Shown here piece by piece: positions 1 to 6,952 of a DNA stretch of 42,173 bases. Origin of the DNA: an uncultured Bacteroidales bacterium (GTDB lineage: Bacteria; Bacteroidota; Bacteroidia; Bacteroidales; UBA932); assembly GCA_900546395.1 (NCBI GenBank), contig URDD01000015.1, positions 1-42,173 on the forward strand, in the 5' to 3' direction. Each line of letters opens with the position of its first letter. The stretch's first letter is position 1. A model generated the notes under the pieces. That model saw only the letters and a list, made by a program, of their open reading frames with translations. It did no database searches and had not been told where the DNA came from. The position numbers and the translations under genes are program-made.

Positions 1-272
1 ATAATTTTTACCTTGTAACTTATTAAAATTTAATTTATTAAACACTATCGGAGATTTTTTCTCCGGACACTAATGATAATACTATTTAATGCACAACCAC
101 AAGGAAATCAATTGTTTACCTTGTGGTTGTGCGTTTTTCTGTCAGATACGTGCAATGTTATACAAAATACAATATGTTGATATAAAATGAGTTATGATTA
201 AAAGAAAATGAGATTAATTATTTGCACATCAGATAGATTATACTGTAAATTAGTCTAACAAATTTTAATCTT
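1..272. other. AT-rich region with no gene
   Basis: No coding frame of credible length is visible here. The stretch is strongly AT-rich. It holds a short inverted repeat (CGGAG/CTCCG, 49-65) and a strong terminator hairpin at 91-132, described separately. The terminator probably closes a plus-strand gene ending left of the window. I found no convincing TAnnTTTG promoter for the genes that follow. Confidence 0.6.
91..138 (+). terminator. Strong intrinsic terminator, 14-bp perfect stem
   Basis: GCACAACCACAAGG (91-104) pairs perfectly with CCTTGTGGTTGTGC (119-132) across a 14-base loop and is followed by GTTTTTCT. The stem starts just after AT-rich sequence, so it is best placed to stop a plus-strand transcript entering from the left edge. 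Confidence 0.8.
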
Positions 273-493
273 ATGAAAACAAAATCCTTATTCCAGTAAA
301 AAAAATTCATGATAACAGTATTACAAATTATGACAGAGTTGATGTGGATATTTATGCGCTTTTAGATAACTCTTCAAAAATAATTGAAATAGATATAATA
401 GCGGATATCGGTAGTGGGGAAATATATATAACCGACTCTGGTAGCAACGTTATAGAATGTATGGATATTCAGAATATTCAGGCGAAAGATTAG
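273..493 (+). pseudogene. Decayed small secreted protein (DUF3244-like remnant)
   Basis: An ATG at 273 opens a 9-codon reading (MKTKSLFQ) that stops at once. A second frame, open from 269 to the TAG at 491-493, reads as convincing protein: it begins near ILIPVKKIHDN and alternates short hydrophobic strands, e.g. IIEIDIIADI and EIYITDS. This resembles the small beta-sandwich DUF3244 proteins that Bacteroidales secrete, normally preceded by a signal peptide. The Met-Lys start is in one frame and the body in another, so most of the signal peptide seems lost by a deletion or frameshift. It lies 29 bp upstream of two envelope genes in the same direction. The family name is tentative; that the frame was once coding is better supported. 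Confidence 0.45.
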
Positions 494-522
494 GTTCAAG
501 AATGAGATTCCAAAAATAAAAA

Positions 523-1044
523 ATGTTTATGAAAAAAATTTTACTCTTTTTACTGCTTGTTTTTGCATCAGGTATTTTGACCGTAAATGCTCAAAATAAA
601 TCGATATACTTCAATAAAGGATATCGTGCCGATATTCAAATAGGAACAGTCATTGACAATACAATGCTGTATAGTGTAACGACATCCCACGGACATTCAT
701 TCGGCAACGGTCTGTATTTGGGTGGTGGAACTGGATTATATTTCGGCAACTCAAATTTTAAAGAAAATAAGTTCAGGGTATCGATTCCTGTTTTTGCGGA
801 AATAAAATACAGTTTTCTGAATAAATTAGCCAGTCCGTTTATTGGAGCAAAAGGAGGAGGGTTCTTTGACTATACCGATTCAGGATGCGGATACATTATT
901 AGACCGTATATAGGGGTAGATATTTGGAGATTTTCGGTCAGTGTAGGCTGGGATCATACCAGATGCACATATGGAGGTTATGATAATTCAAAAACAAGAG
1001 TTGGCAATAGCGGCATATCTATCGGACTATCATATAATTTTTAA
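523..1044 (+). CDS. Small outer-membrane beta-barrel protein, copy 1
   Basis: Encodes 173 residues with a clear signal peptide (MKKILLFLLLVFASG, cleavage probably after VNAQ). The mature part is rich in glycine and aromatic residues with alternating polar/hydrophobic strands and ends in ISIGLSYNF, the terminal-phenylalanine strand typical of outer-membrane barrels. It is about the size of an 8-strand OmpA/OmpW-like barrel. An ATG two codons in (529) would give the cleaner MKKI start. The next gene is a paralogue only 11 bp downstream: both share HG-x2-FGNG, a GGG-x-GL motif, KYS-x-L, SPFI-x-AK and GVDI. Substrate and function are unknown. Nothing in the sequence indicates regulation apart from likely cotranscription. 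Confidence 0.75.
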   Translation: MFMKKILLFLLLVFASGILTVNAQNKSIYFNKGYRADIQIGTVIDNTMLYSVTTSHGHSFGNGLYLGGGTGLYFGNSNFKENKFRVSIPVFAEIKYSFLNKLASPFIGAKGGGFFDYTDSGCGYIIRPYIGVDIWRFSVSVGWDHTRCTYGGYDNSKTRVGNSGISIGLSYNF

Positions 1045-1055
1045 AGTTGATTATT

Positions 1056-1547
1056 ATGAAAAAACCTATTTTACTAATCTTACTGCTTGTCTCTATGGCA
1101 GTATATTCATCAGCCAGGGAAAAGGGAGGAAACCCGTACTACAAAACCGGTTATCTGGGTAGCGTTGGTCTTCATATCGGAGGAATTAACGCATATTTCA
1201 GTGAGTTAGGCTTCACTACCATACATGGAAAGACATTCGGAAACGGAGTGTTTCTCGGAGGTGGTATCGGTCTTGGAGTCCCATTTGACTCTTATGACGA
1301 TAACAGTTGTATGACAGTCCCTATTTTCATAGATGCAAAATACTCTGTTCTTGACAAAAGGGTATCGCCTTTCATTGAAGCAAAGATTGGTACTATGTGT
1401 ATAGTTGATTCTGAGTGGGGAATGATGATATCTCCGACACTGGGTGTAGATATTGGAAGATGGTCAATAGGCATATCTTATTTGCTAAGGCAAAGCTATG
1501 GATTAAAGCAAAACTGCCTGTTGCTTGGCTTCTCATGGAATTTCTAA
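1056..1547 (+). CDS. Small outer-membrane beta-barrel protein, copy 2
   Basis: Encodes 163 residues from the ATG at 1056. A TTG at 1047 is in frame but gives a poorer start, with no benefit to the signal peptide. The signal peptide is MKKPILLILLLVSMAVYSSA. The mature part is a glycine-rich beta-barrel ending in LLLGFSWNF, again a terminal Phe strand. It is clearly paralogous to the preceding gene along its whole length but diverged, so the duplication is not recent. The gap is 11 bp and a terminator follows at 1560-1594, so the pair is probably one transcript. Function unknown; a structural or adhesion barrel is the safest description. Confidence 0.75.
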   Translation: MKKPILLILLLVSMAVYSSAREKGGNPYYKTGYLGSVGLHIGGINAYFSELGFTTIHGKTFGNGVFLGGGIGLGVPFDSYDDNSCMTVPIFIDAKYSVLDKRVSPFIEAKIGTMCIVDSEWGMMISPTLGVDIGRWSIGISYLLRQSYGLKQNCLLLGFSWNF

Positions 1548-1559
1548 AAAATTATATTT

Positions 1560-1594
1560 ACCGGCTTCCTGATTATCGGGAGCCGGTTTTTTAT
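1560..1594 (+). terminator. Intrinsic terminator after the barrel gene pair
   Basis: ACCGGCTTCC (1560-1569) pairs with GGGAGCCGGT (1578-1587) over an 8-base loop and is followed by TTTTTTAT. It lies 12 bp after the stop of the second barrel gene. Confidence 0.85.
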
Positions 1595-1708
1595 CACTCC
1601 TCTTCTGCTCCGGGTCGCTATCACTTTCCGGGCGCATCCGTCCTCTAATGTACAAAGCACATTTTCTGATTCAGATTGACTCCGCCTCTTCATCCTAAAA
1701 TCAATTTT

Positions 1709-1808
1709 GTACCGCAGACCCCTTGTTTCCGTACCGAATGTCATTTGAGAGGTGGTTGGTACCGCAGGAGGGGCTTTTCCGTACCGAATGGACTTTGAAT
1801 GCCGGTTG
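1709..1808 (+). repeat. 50-bp tandem repeat (GTACCGCAG...TCCGTACCGAATG), two units
   Basis: GTACCGCAG occurs at 1709 and 1759 and GTACCGAATG at 1731 and 1781, so the period is exactly 50 bp, with GTACCG spaced 22, 28, 22. Each unit ends in GGTTG. The second unit runs into the start of the nuclease gene: its ATG (1788) is the ATG of GTACCGAATG. The first unit carries the matching ATG, reading MSFERWL against MDFECRL in the real gene. The repeat therefore looks like duplication of the gene's leader and first codons. Related units occur at 40345-40460, and a shorter GTACCG array at 42115. Confidence 0.8.
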
Positions 1809-2396
1809 TTCAAGAGGGTTTTCGGCAGCGAGGAGTGCAAGGATATCCTGATTGCATTCTTGAACAGAATCGTGGGGGGCGGAGAGATAGAGGATGTGAC
1901 ATTTCAGAATACAAAGCATTTAGGGCCAACGGCAGAAGACAGGATGGCTGTATTTGGTATTGCCGTAAGGACAAAGTCCGGAGAGGAATACATAATCGAG
2001 ATGCAGCTTGCGCAGCAGAAGTATTTCCGTGACAGGTCGCTGTTTTACGCGAGCTATCCGATTCTGAACCAGGCTGCTCTTGCCAAGGAAGAGTTCAGAA
2101 AGACGCACGGCGATGCCGGTGTATTCAGATGGAATTTCCGTCTTAAACCTGTGAGGTTCATAGCTGTGGTAAACTTTCAGATGACGCATGGTTCCGGATG
2201 GGATGAAAGCAGGTATTTTTCATCATACAAGTTCAGGGAAGATGAGAGCGGCGAATTGCTTCACGACAAGCTGCAGTTCATTTTCCTTGAACTGGCGAGA
2301 TTTGACAAGGGAGAGGATGAACTGGAAACTTATTGTGACAAATGGATGTATCTGTTCTCAATGACTGTGATACATAACAGAAAATCTAAAACTTAA
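1788..2396 (+). pseudogene. Truncated Rpn-family PD-(D/E)XK nuclease/transposase-like gene
   Basis: Encodes 202 residues from the ATG at 1788, chosen because AGGAGGGG lies 14 bp upstream; a GTG at 1752 is in frame but lies in the repeat. The protein matches the N-terminal two-thirds of Rpn (recombination-promoting nuclease, YhgA-like) proteins: LFKRVFGSEECKDILIAFLN at the start, then a PD-(D/E)XK core with E71-M-Q and the following YF-x-DRSL-x-YAS. Two defects are visible. The family's catalytic Asp in the VFD motif is Gly57 (codon GGT, 1956-1958). After DKWMYLF the protein leaves the family pattern and ends in an unrelated tail, so the C-terminal third is missing. A C-terminal fragment of the same family lies at 40531-40722. 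It probably cannot cut DNA as a canonical family member would. Confidence 0.75.
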
Positions 2397-2407
2397 TTAT
2401 AGAAACA

Positions 2408-2449
2408 AAAGACATTGCCACTGTCTTACAGAACAGTGACAATGTCTTT
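2408..2449. terminator. Bidirectional terminator overlapping the nitroreductase stop
   Basis: AAAGACATTG (2408-2417) pairs with CAATGTCTTT (2440-2449), and the inner CACTGT/ACAGTG extends the stem. The right arm encodes the last residues of the nitroreductase on the minus strand. It lies between convergent genes and has U-rich sequence on both sides, so it could serve both. Confidence 0.7.
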
Positions 2450-2935
2450 CATTTCTTTCCTCGCAGTACGCTGGGCCGGCTCTTCAGCTACATAGCCTAT
2501 AGGAATTATCGCGACAGGATATTGTCCTTCAGGCAGAGTGAAATTGGCCTTGAATATCTCCGGGATGAAATTGCATACCCAGCAGCTTCCAAGCCCCATA
2601 TCCGCTGCGGCAAGACATATATGCTCGGAAGCAATCGCCGCATCGACATCAGCGTGACTTTTTCCGTCTGCCCTGCGAACCCAGGCCTCTGACGGCTCTG
2701 CACACACGACTATATAAATCGGGGCTGTCTTGAACCAGTCTTTTTTATAGCATTCCTGCAATTTCAGTTTCTGTTCCTCACTCTTTATCACTAAAAAATG
2801 CCATGGCTGGAAGTTTACTGCAGAAGGTGCAATCCTCGCACACTCAAGGATATAATCCAGTTTTTTCTGCTCGACTTCAGTGCTTGCATAACTCCTGGCT
2901 GAGTATCTTTTTTGTGACAATTCAAGAAAATTCAT
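2426..2935 (-). CDS. Nitroreductase family protein (FMN-dependent)
   Basis: Encodes 169 residues starting at MNFLELSQKRYSARSY. An upstream in-frame Met exists (2983), but the family begins as chosen here, and a TATATTTG -7-like box at 2959-2966 would put transcription start after it. Family features are the RYSARSY phosphate-binding segment near residue 10, APSAVNFQPWHFLV near 35-48 and the C-terminal GLGSCWVCNF region. Such enzymes reduce nitro compounds, quinones or related substrates with NAD(P)H and bound FMN in the cytoplasm; the physiological substrate cannot be read from sequence. At 169 residues it is a short, minimal member, common in anaerobes. Its 3' end is part of a bidirectional terminator shared with the truncated nuclease gene. 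Confidence 0.85.
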   Translation of the reverse strand: MNFLELSQKRYSARSYASTEVEQKKLDYILECARIAPSAVNFQPWHFLVIKSEEQKLKLQECYKKDWFKTAPIYIVVCAEPSEAWVRRADGKSHADVDAAIASEHICLAAADMGLGSCWVCNFIPEIFKANFTLPEGQYPVAIIPIGYVAEEPAQRTARKEMKDIVTVL

Positions 2936-2989
2936 AATGTATATTTCTAAAGTTTCATCAAATATAAAGAATATTCCCGGCAATAAAGA

Positions 2990-3027
2990 AAGGACCTGGC
3001 AAAACCATACGGTCCCGTCAGGCCCTT
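2990..3027 (-). terminator. Terminator after the EF-G paralogue
   Basis: Read on the minus strand, AAGGGCCTG (3027-3019) pairs with CAGGTCCTT (2998-2990), with one G-U pair, and is followed by TCTTTATTG. It lies just past the stop of the EF-G-like gene. Confidence 0.6.
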
Positions 3028-3043
3028 CGTGAAAGTCAAGATT

Positions 3044-5197
3044 CTACTCGTCCTTATCCTGCTCCATATAAGCCTTCAGCAGTTTATCCTGCACATCAGC
3101 AGGTACAGGCTGGTAATCAGCAAACTCCATAGTAAATGTAGCACTTCCTGAAGACAGAGAGCTGAGAGTCGTCGAATACTTGTAAAGCTCAGCAAGAGGA
3201 ACACGAGCCTTGATGACCTCGAATCCCTTGTCGCTTCCCATTCCTTCTATCAAAGCCCTGCGGTTCTGAAGATCGGACATACAGGCTCCCATATAGTCTG
3301 AAGGAGTCATCACGTCAAGAGTGTAGATAGGCTCCATAATCTTCGGTCCTGCGTTGCGGAATGCCTCTTTGAAAGCATTTCTGGCAGCAAGCACGAATGA
3401 GATTTCATTCGAATCCACCGGATGCATTTTTCCGTCATATACATACACACGGATATCGCGAGCAAGAGATCCGGTAAGCGGGCCTTCACTCATCTTATCC
3501 ATAATACCTTTCAGAATAGCCGGCATAAATCTGGCGTCGATAGCTCCACCTACGATACAGTTGTAGAACTCAAGCTTACCTCCCCAATCCAGTTCATACA
3601 CCTCTTTGCCTTTGATGTTCAGCACCATTTCCTTGCCGTCAATCTTGAATTTGTTCGTAGCTTCAACTCCCTCCACGATAGGACATATCAAGAGATGAAC
3701 CTCGCCGAACTGACCTGCACCACCGGACTGTTTCTTATGTCTGTAAGATGCTGCCGCTACTTTTGTAATGGTCTCACGATATGAAATCCTCGGAGCGAAG
3801 AGATCTATCTCTATCTTGTTCTCATTCTTAAGTCTCCATTTTACGACATTGATATGCTGCTCACCCTGACCTTTGAGTATAGTCTGCTTAAGCTCTTTTG
3901 AATACTCCACTATAATAGTAGGATCCTCTGCGGACATCTTGTTGAGAGCCTCTCCCATTTTTTCCTCATCTTTCTGCTCCTTGGCCTTGATAGCTGTACG
4001 GAACTTGGATTTAGGGAAGACGATATTTTCATATACTATTTCAGTACCAGGCTGAGACAGAGTAACATTGGTCTTTGCTGCACGGAGTTTGACAGTACAG
4101 CCGATATCTCCTGCATAAAGATCTGTAACTTTCTCCTTCTTCTTTCCAGCCACAGCATAAATAGTAGTAATTCTTTCCTTATCTCCGGTCTCGGCATTTT
4201 CCAGATCCTGGCCTTCCGTCAATTCTCCGGACATAACCTTGAAGTATGCGACTTCACCGAGATGCGGCTCCACCGCTGTCTTATATATGAAAAGTGAAGT
4301 AGGGGCATCCTGCTTGCACTCCATTTCTTTTCCGTCCTTTGTCCTGGCCTTTCTTTCGGCAGGAGAAGAAGCCACCTTTATAGTGAACTCCATAAGTCTC
4401 TTGACTCCTATGTCTTTCTTTGCAGACAGACAGAACACAGGAAGTACATTTCCTTCCTTACATCCTATACCGATTCCCTTTCTGATTTCATCTTCTGTCA
4501 AAGCTCCTGATTCAAAGAACTTTTCCATAAGGGTATCGTCATATTCTGCCGCCCTCTCGATAAGCGCAGATCTGAGTTCCTCGGCCTCATCCCTGTACTG
4601 TTCAGGTATTTCAAGGTCTTCACGTGTACCGTTGTCATCCTTGAAATGATAATATTTCATCTTCAGAACATCAATGAATCCGTCAAACGCAGTACCCGGA
4701 TTTACAGGGAACTGTATGATAACCGGCTTTTTGCCGAATGTATCCTTCATTGACTCCAATGTGCTTTCCCAGGATGCCTTCTCCCCGTCCAACTGATTAA
4801 TTCCTATAATAAGAGGTATGCCATACTGAGACGCATAGCGTGCGAATATTTCTGTTCCGACCTCCACTCCCTGCTGTGCGTTTATAACCAGAACTCCGGT
4901 ATCACACACCTTGAATGCAGATACTGCTCCTCCTACGAAGTCATCTGCACCCGGAGTGTCAATAAGGTTGAACTTTGTATCCATAAACTCTGCATAGAGA
5001 GGAGTTGCGTAGATAGACCTCTGATTCATCTGCTCTATTTCAGAATTGTCGGAAACAGTGTTCTTTCCCTCGACTGTGCCTCGTCTTTCTATAACTTTAC
5101 CTTCGTAGAGCATCGCTTCAGATAATGTGGTTTTACCTGACTTGGTACTTCCAAGCAGAACCACATTACGGATGTTGTTAGTGGAATACGCTTTCAT
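3044..5197 (-). CDS. fusA2: EF-G paralogue (EF-G2 type) with altered GTPase centre
   Basis: Encodes 717 residues with the full EF-G architecture: G domain, domain II, and domains III-V. The P-loop is GSTKSGKTT (residues 16-24) and G4 is NQLD (134-137) instead of NKxD. Two catalytic features of true EF-G are altered. The DTPGHVD motif reads DTPGADD (80-86), so the histidine needed for GTP hydrolysis is Ala84. The switch I RGIT segment reads RSIY. Bacteroides thetaiotaomicron has an EF-G2 reported to translocate without GTP hydrolysis and to support gut colonisation; this gene may be its counterpart, but I infer that from the active site, not from an alignment. It is monocistronic, with its own Bacteroidetes promoter (5259-5289) and a terminator. 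Alternatives are another ribosome-associated EF-G-like factor or a ribosome-protection protein, though the latter usually keep the histidine. Confidence 0.88.
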   Translation of the reverse strand: MKAYSTNNIRNVVLLGSTKSGKTTLSEAMLYEGKVIERRGTVEGKNTVSDNSEIEQMNQRSIYATPLYAEFMDTKFNLIDTPGADDFVGGAVSAFKVCDTGVLVINAQQGVEVGTEIFARYASQYGIPLIIGINQLDGEKASWESTLESMKDTFGKKPVIIQFPVNPGTAFDGFIDVLKMKYYHFKDDNGTREDLEIPEQYRDEAEELRSALIERAAEYDDTLMEKFFESGALTEDEIRKGIGIGCKEGNVLPVFCLSAKKDIGVKRLMEFTIKVASSPAERKARTKDGKEMECKQDAPTSLFIYKTAVEPHLGEVAYFKVMSGELTEGQDLENAETGDKERITTIYAVAGKKKEKVTDLYAGDIGCTVKLRAAKTNVTLSQPGTEIVYENIVFPKSKFRTAIKAKEQKDEEKMGEALNKMSAEDPTIIVEYSKELKQTILKGQGEQHINVVKWRLKNENKIEIDLFAPRISYRETITKVAAASYRHKKQSGGAGQFGEVHLLICPIVEGVEATNKFKIDGKEMVLNIKGKEVYELDWGGKLEFYNCIVGGAIDARFMPAILKGIMDKMSEGPLTGSLARDIRVYVYDGKMHPVDSNEISFVLAARNAFKEAFRNAGPKIMEPIYTLDVMTPSDYMGACMSDLQNRRALIEGMGSDKGFEVIKARVPLAELYKYSTTLSSLSSGSATFTMEFADYQPVPADVQDKLLKAYMEQDKDE

Positions 5198-5258
5198 TCG
5201 CTTGTATTTTTGTTACTAATTATGGTTCGTTAATGCTTTCAATTCGTCAGCATCGAAG

Positions 5259-5289
5259 CAAATCTAACAAAATTTAACAGTAAATACAA
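5259..5289 (-). promoter_or_regulatory. Bacteroidetes-type promoter of the EF-G paralogue
   Basis: On the minus strand, TTG (5289-5287), a 20-bp spacer and TAGATTTG (5266-5259) match the Bacteroidetes primary sigma consensus TTG-N19-21-TAnnTTTG. The implied transcription start leaves a 5' leader of about 55 bases before the ATG at 5197. Confidence 0.7.
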
Positions 5290-5296
5290 TAGAAAA

Positions 5297-5524
5297 TCAT
5301 AGTTTTATTCCATACTTTTCCATAAAACATGAAGCAGTACTATCCCTATAGGCTTTCAAAATATCACTTCCGGCATATCCGATGGTACCAATAAGATATG
5401 CATCAAACTCTTCTTCCTCTACTCCCAGCCAGCTACAGATATTTTCAAATGTGAGTCCTGGGTCCATATAGACTTTTTCGTTTTCCAAAAGATTTCCGAA
5501 AATGAGGAATTTTTCTTCTTCCAT
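5297..5524 (-). CDS. Small AraC-type HTH-like protein
   Basis: Encodes 75 residues. The part from YMDPGLTFENICSWLGV to ILKAYRD resembles the first helix-turn-helix and linker of AraC-type DNA-binding domains (LT-x2-x-LA-x-x-LG followed by a G-x-S-x2-x-Y-x-x-YR segment). The second helix-turn-helix is missing: after YRD come only 15 residues. It could be a minimal regulator, a partner-binding fragment, or a stable remnant of a larger gene. It is separated from the EF-G paralogue by about 100 bp that contain that gene's promoter, so it is upstream in the same direction but transcribed independently or by readthrough. The AraC link is weak; the gene call itself is reasonable. Confidence 0.5.
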   Translation of the reverse strand: MEEEKFLIFGNLLENEKVYMDPGLTFENICSWLGVEEEEFDAYLIGTIGYAGSDILKAYRDSTASCFMEKYGIKL

Positions 5525-5699
5525 ACTTTTTTTATTTTTTTTGCAAAACTGGAAAAATTACGGTTAATGACCACAACATATTGTCTTTTTGTGGCGAAAT
5601 CCAACTATTGTTTTCTGTTTTTTATAATTATTTCTGTTTTTGTAATTTTTTATTGTCTTTGACAACAATTTATTATCACTCTGAAGGATGTGCAAATGA

Positions 5700-5707
5700 T
5701 ACTTTTG
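5700..5707 (+). promoter_or_regulatory. Candidate -7 box for the XRE regulator gene
   Basis: TACTTTTG matches TAnnTTTG and lies 24 bp before the ATG at 5732. No TTG lies at 19-21 bp upstream, so only the -7 element is supported. Confidence 0.4.
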
Positions 5708-5731
5708 TAATTGTACAGAGATTCTTTAGAA

Positions 5732-6145
5732 ATGGACAACAGTATTGTCAAACAAAATATAATCGCCAGACGGAAAGAGCTTAAGCTGACTCAGGCTGAG
5801 ATGGCTGAAAGGCTTGGTATGTCACGCAACGCATACAGAAGCATTGAGCGTGGCGAGACAAGGCTGATAAATGAAAACATCGACAGGATTGCCTCTATTC
5901 TTGACAATACGGCCGAAGAACTCGTTCTCGGCTATATCCCACTTCAGACAGGTGAAAAGATTCTGGAAGAAATGAAAGAGGAATTATATTCCAAATCAAG
6001 GAACAGAGAACAGGAGTATGAAGACCGTATAAACCTGCTAAAGCTCCAAGTTTCCTCACTTGAAAGCAGGATTGCTCTGCTTGAAGACCTTGTAAGGACA
6101 AAAGATGAGATAATCACTATGCTGAGAAAGCGGGAAGAAAGGTAA
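5732..6145 (+). CDS. XRE-family HTH protein with C-terminal coiled coil
   Basis: Encodes 137 residues from the ATG at 5732; a TTG at 5711 is in frame but lies within about 10 bases of the predicted transcription start. Residues about 5-60 are a Cro/C1-type helix-turn-helix, recognisable as LTQAEMAERLGMSRNAYRSI followed by ERGET. Residues about 75-135 are charged and heptad-like (LKLQVSSLESRIALLEDL), a predicted coiled coil likely to dimerise. This small XRE-plus-coiled-coil form is common in Bacteroidales, and its targets are unknown. It sits 18 bp before rnhB in the same direction, so they are probably cotranscribed. There is no toxin partner next to it, which argues against an antitoxin role. 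Confidence 0.8.
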   Translation: MDNSIVKQNIIARRKELKLTQAEMAERLGMSRNAYRSIERGETRLINENIDRIASILDNTAEELVLGYIPLQTGEKILEEMKEELYSKSRNREQEYEDRINLLKLQVSSLESRIALLEDLVRTKDEIITMLRKREER

Positions 6146-6163
6146 AATACTTACCTTTGCAGA

Positions 6164-6862
6164 ATGCAAACTTCAATTTTTCTTAAAGACAGGCTTAATG
6201 ACGGTGTTATTGAAGCCGGATGTGATGAGGCTGGCAGAGGACCTCTTGCAGGAGCTGTTTTTGCCGCTGCTGTTATACTGCCTGAGGGGTTCAGTCACCC
6301 GCTTCTGAACGATTCCAAGAAGATGAGCAGAAAAGCCCGAGAGGAATTGCGTCCAGTAATAGAACGAGAAGCTGTCTCTTTTGCAGTGGAAATGGTATCT
6401 CCGGAAGAAATAGACTCCATAAATATACTGAATGCTTCTATTGCCGGAATGTGGCGCTCTGTAATGAGACTCGGCACTGTTCCGGAATTCCTGCTGATAG
6501 ACGGCAACAGATTCAAGCCATATGGCATGATTCCGTCTTTTAAGGACAACTCCTCCGGTAAAACTGCCCCGATACCTCCATGGAATAATCCGAAAACAGT
6601 AAGAAAATACGACTCAATCCCTTACAGCTGTATTGTAAAAGGAGACGCGGCGTTCGCCTCAATTGCAGCAGCATCCGTGCTGGCCAAGACCTACAGGGAT
6701 GAATATATGGAAAGAATTGCAAAAGAATATCCTATATACGGCTGGGACAAAAATATGGGATATCCTACTAAAGAGCATATTGATGCCATACGCAAATACG
6801 GATACTCCCCTTATCATAGAAAAAGTTTTCATGTAAAAGAACTGGAACCGACTCTGTTCTGA
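6164..6862 (+). CDS. rnhB: Ribonuclease HII
   Basis: Encodes 232 residues, slightly longer than the usual 200-215. RNase HII cuts RNA in RNA-DNA hybrids and starts removal of ribonucleotides misincorporated into DNA. The active site is visible: DEAGRG near residue 20 (Asp, Glu), LLIDGN (Asp) in the middle, and KGDAAFASIAAASVLAKTYR carrying the last acidic residue. The extra length is a polar insertion after the LLIDGN motif (FKDNSSGKTAPIPPWNNPKT), where other family members have a short loop. It follows the XRE gene by 18 bp. A TACCTTTG just before the ATG looks like a -7 box but would give a leaderless message, so I do not call it a promoter. Confidence 0.93.
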   Translation: MQTSIFLKDRLNDGVIEAGCDEAGRGPLAGAVFAAAVILPEGFSHPLLNDSKKMSRKAREELRPVIEREAVSFAVEMVSPEEIDSINILNASIAGMWRSVMRLGTVPEFLLIDGNRFKPYGMIPSFKDNSSGKTAPIPPWNNPKTVRKYDSIPYSCIVKGDAAFASIAAASVLAKTYRDEYMERIAKEYPIYGWDKNMGYPTKEHIDAIRKYGYSPYHRKSFHVKELEPTLF

Positions 6863-6952
6863 AAACTTTTTTATATTTTTGTCTGCCTTGTAAGGCTTTT
6901 AAACCATATAATTGACAATAATTCAAAAATCTATATTTTGTATTGAATCATT

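Noticed and set aside
49..65. CGGAG/CTCCG hairpin as a second terminator
   Set aside because: No T-tract follows the stem and it is only 5 bp.
971..1162. Open frame overlapping both barrel genes
   Set aside because: It is a shadow of the two signal-peptide-bearing barrel genes, with no start context or domain.
6152..6159. TACCTTTG just before rnhB as a promoter -7 box
   Set aside because: It would start transcription at about the ATG itself and no TTG lies at the right distance; the upstream XRE gene is 18 bp away, so cotranscription is simpler.
6884..6902. GCCTTGTAAGGC followed by TTTT as a terminator after rnhB
   Set aside because: The stem would have only three to five pairs with a tiny loop; too weak to call.
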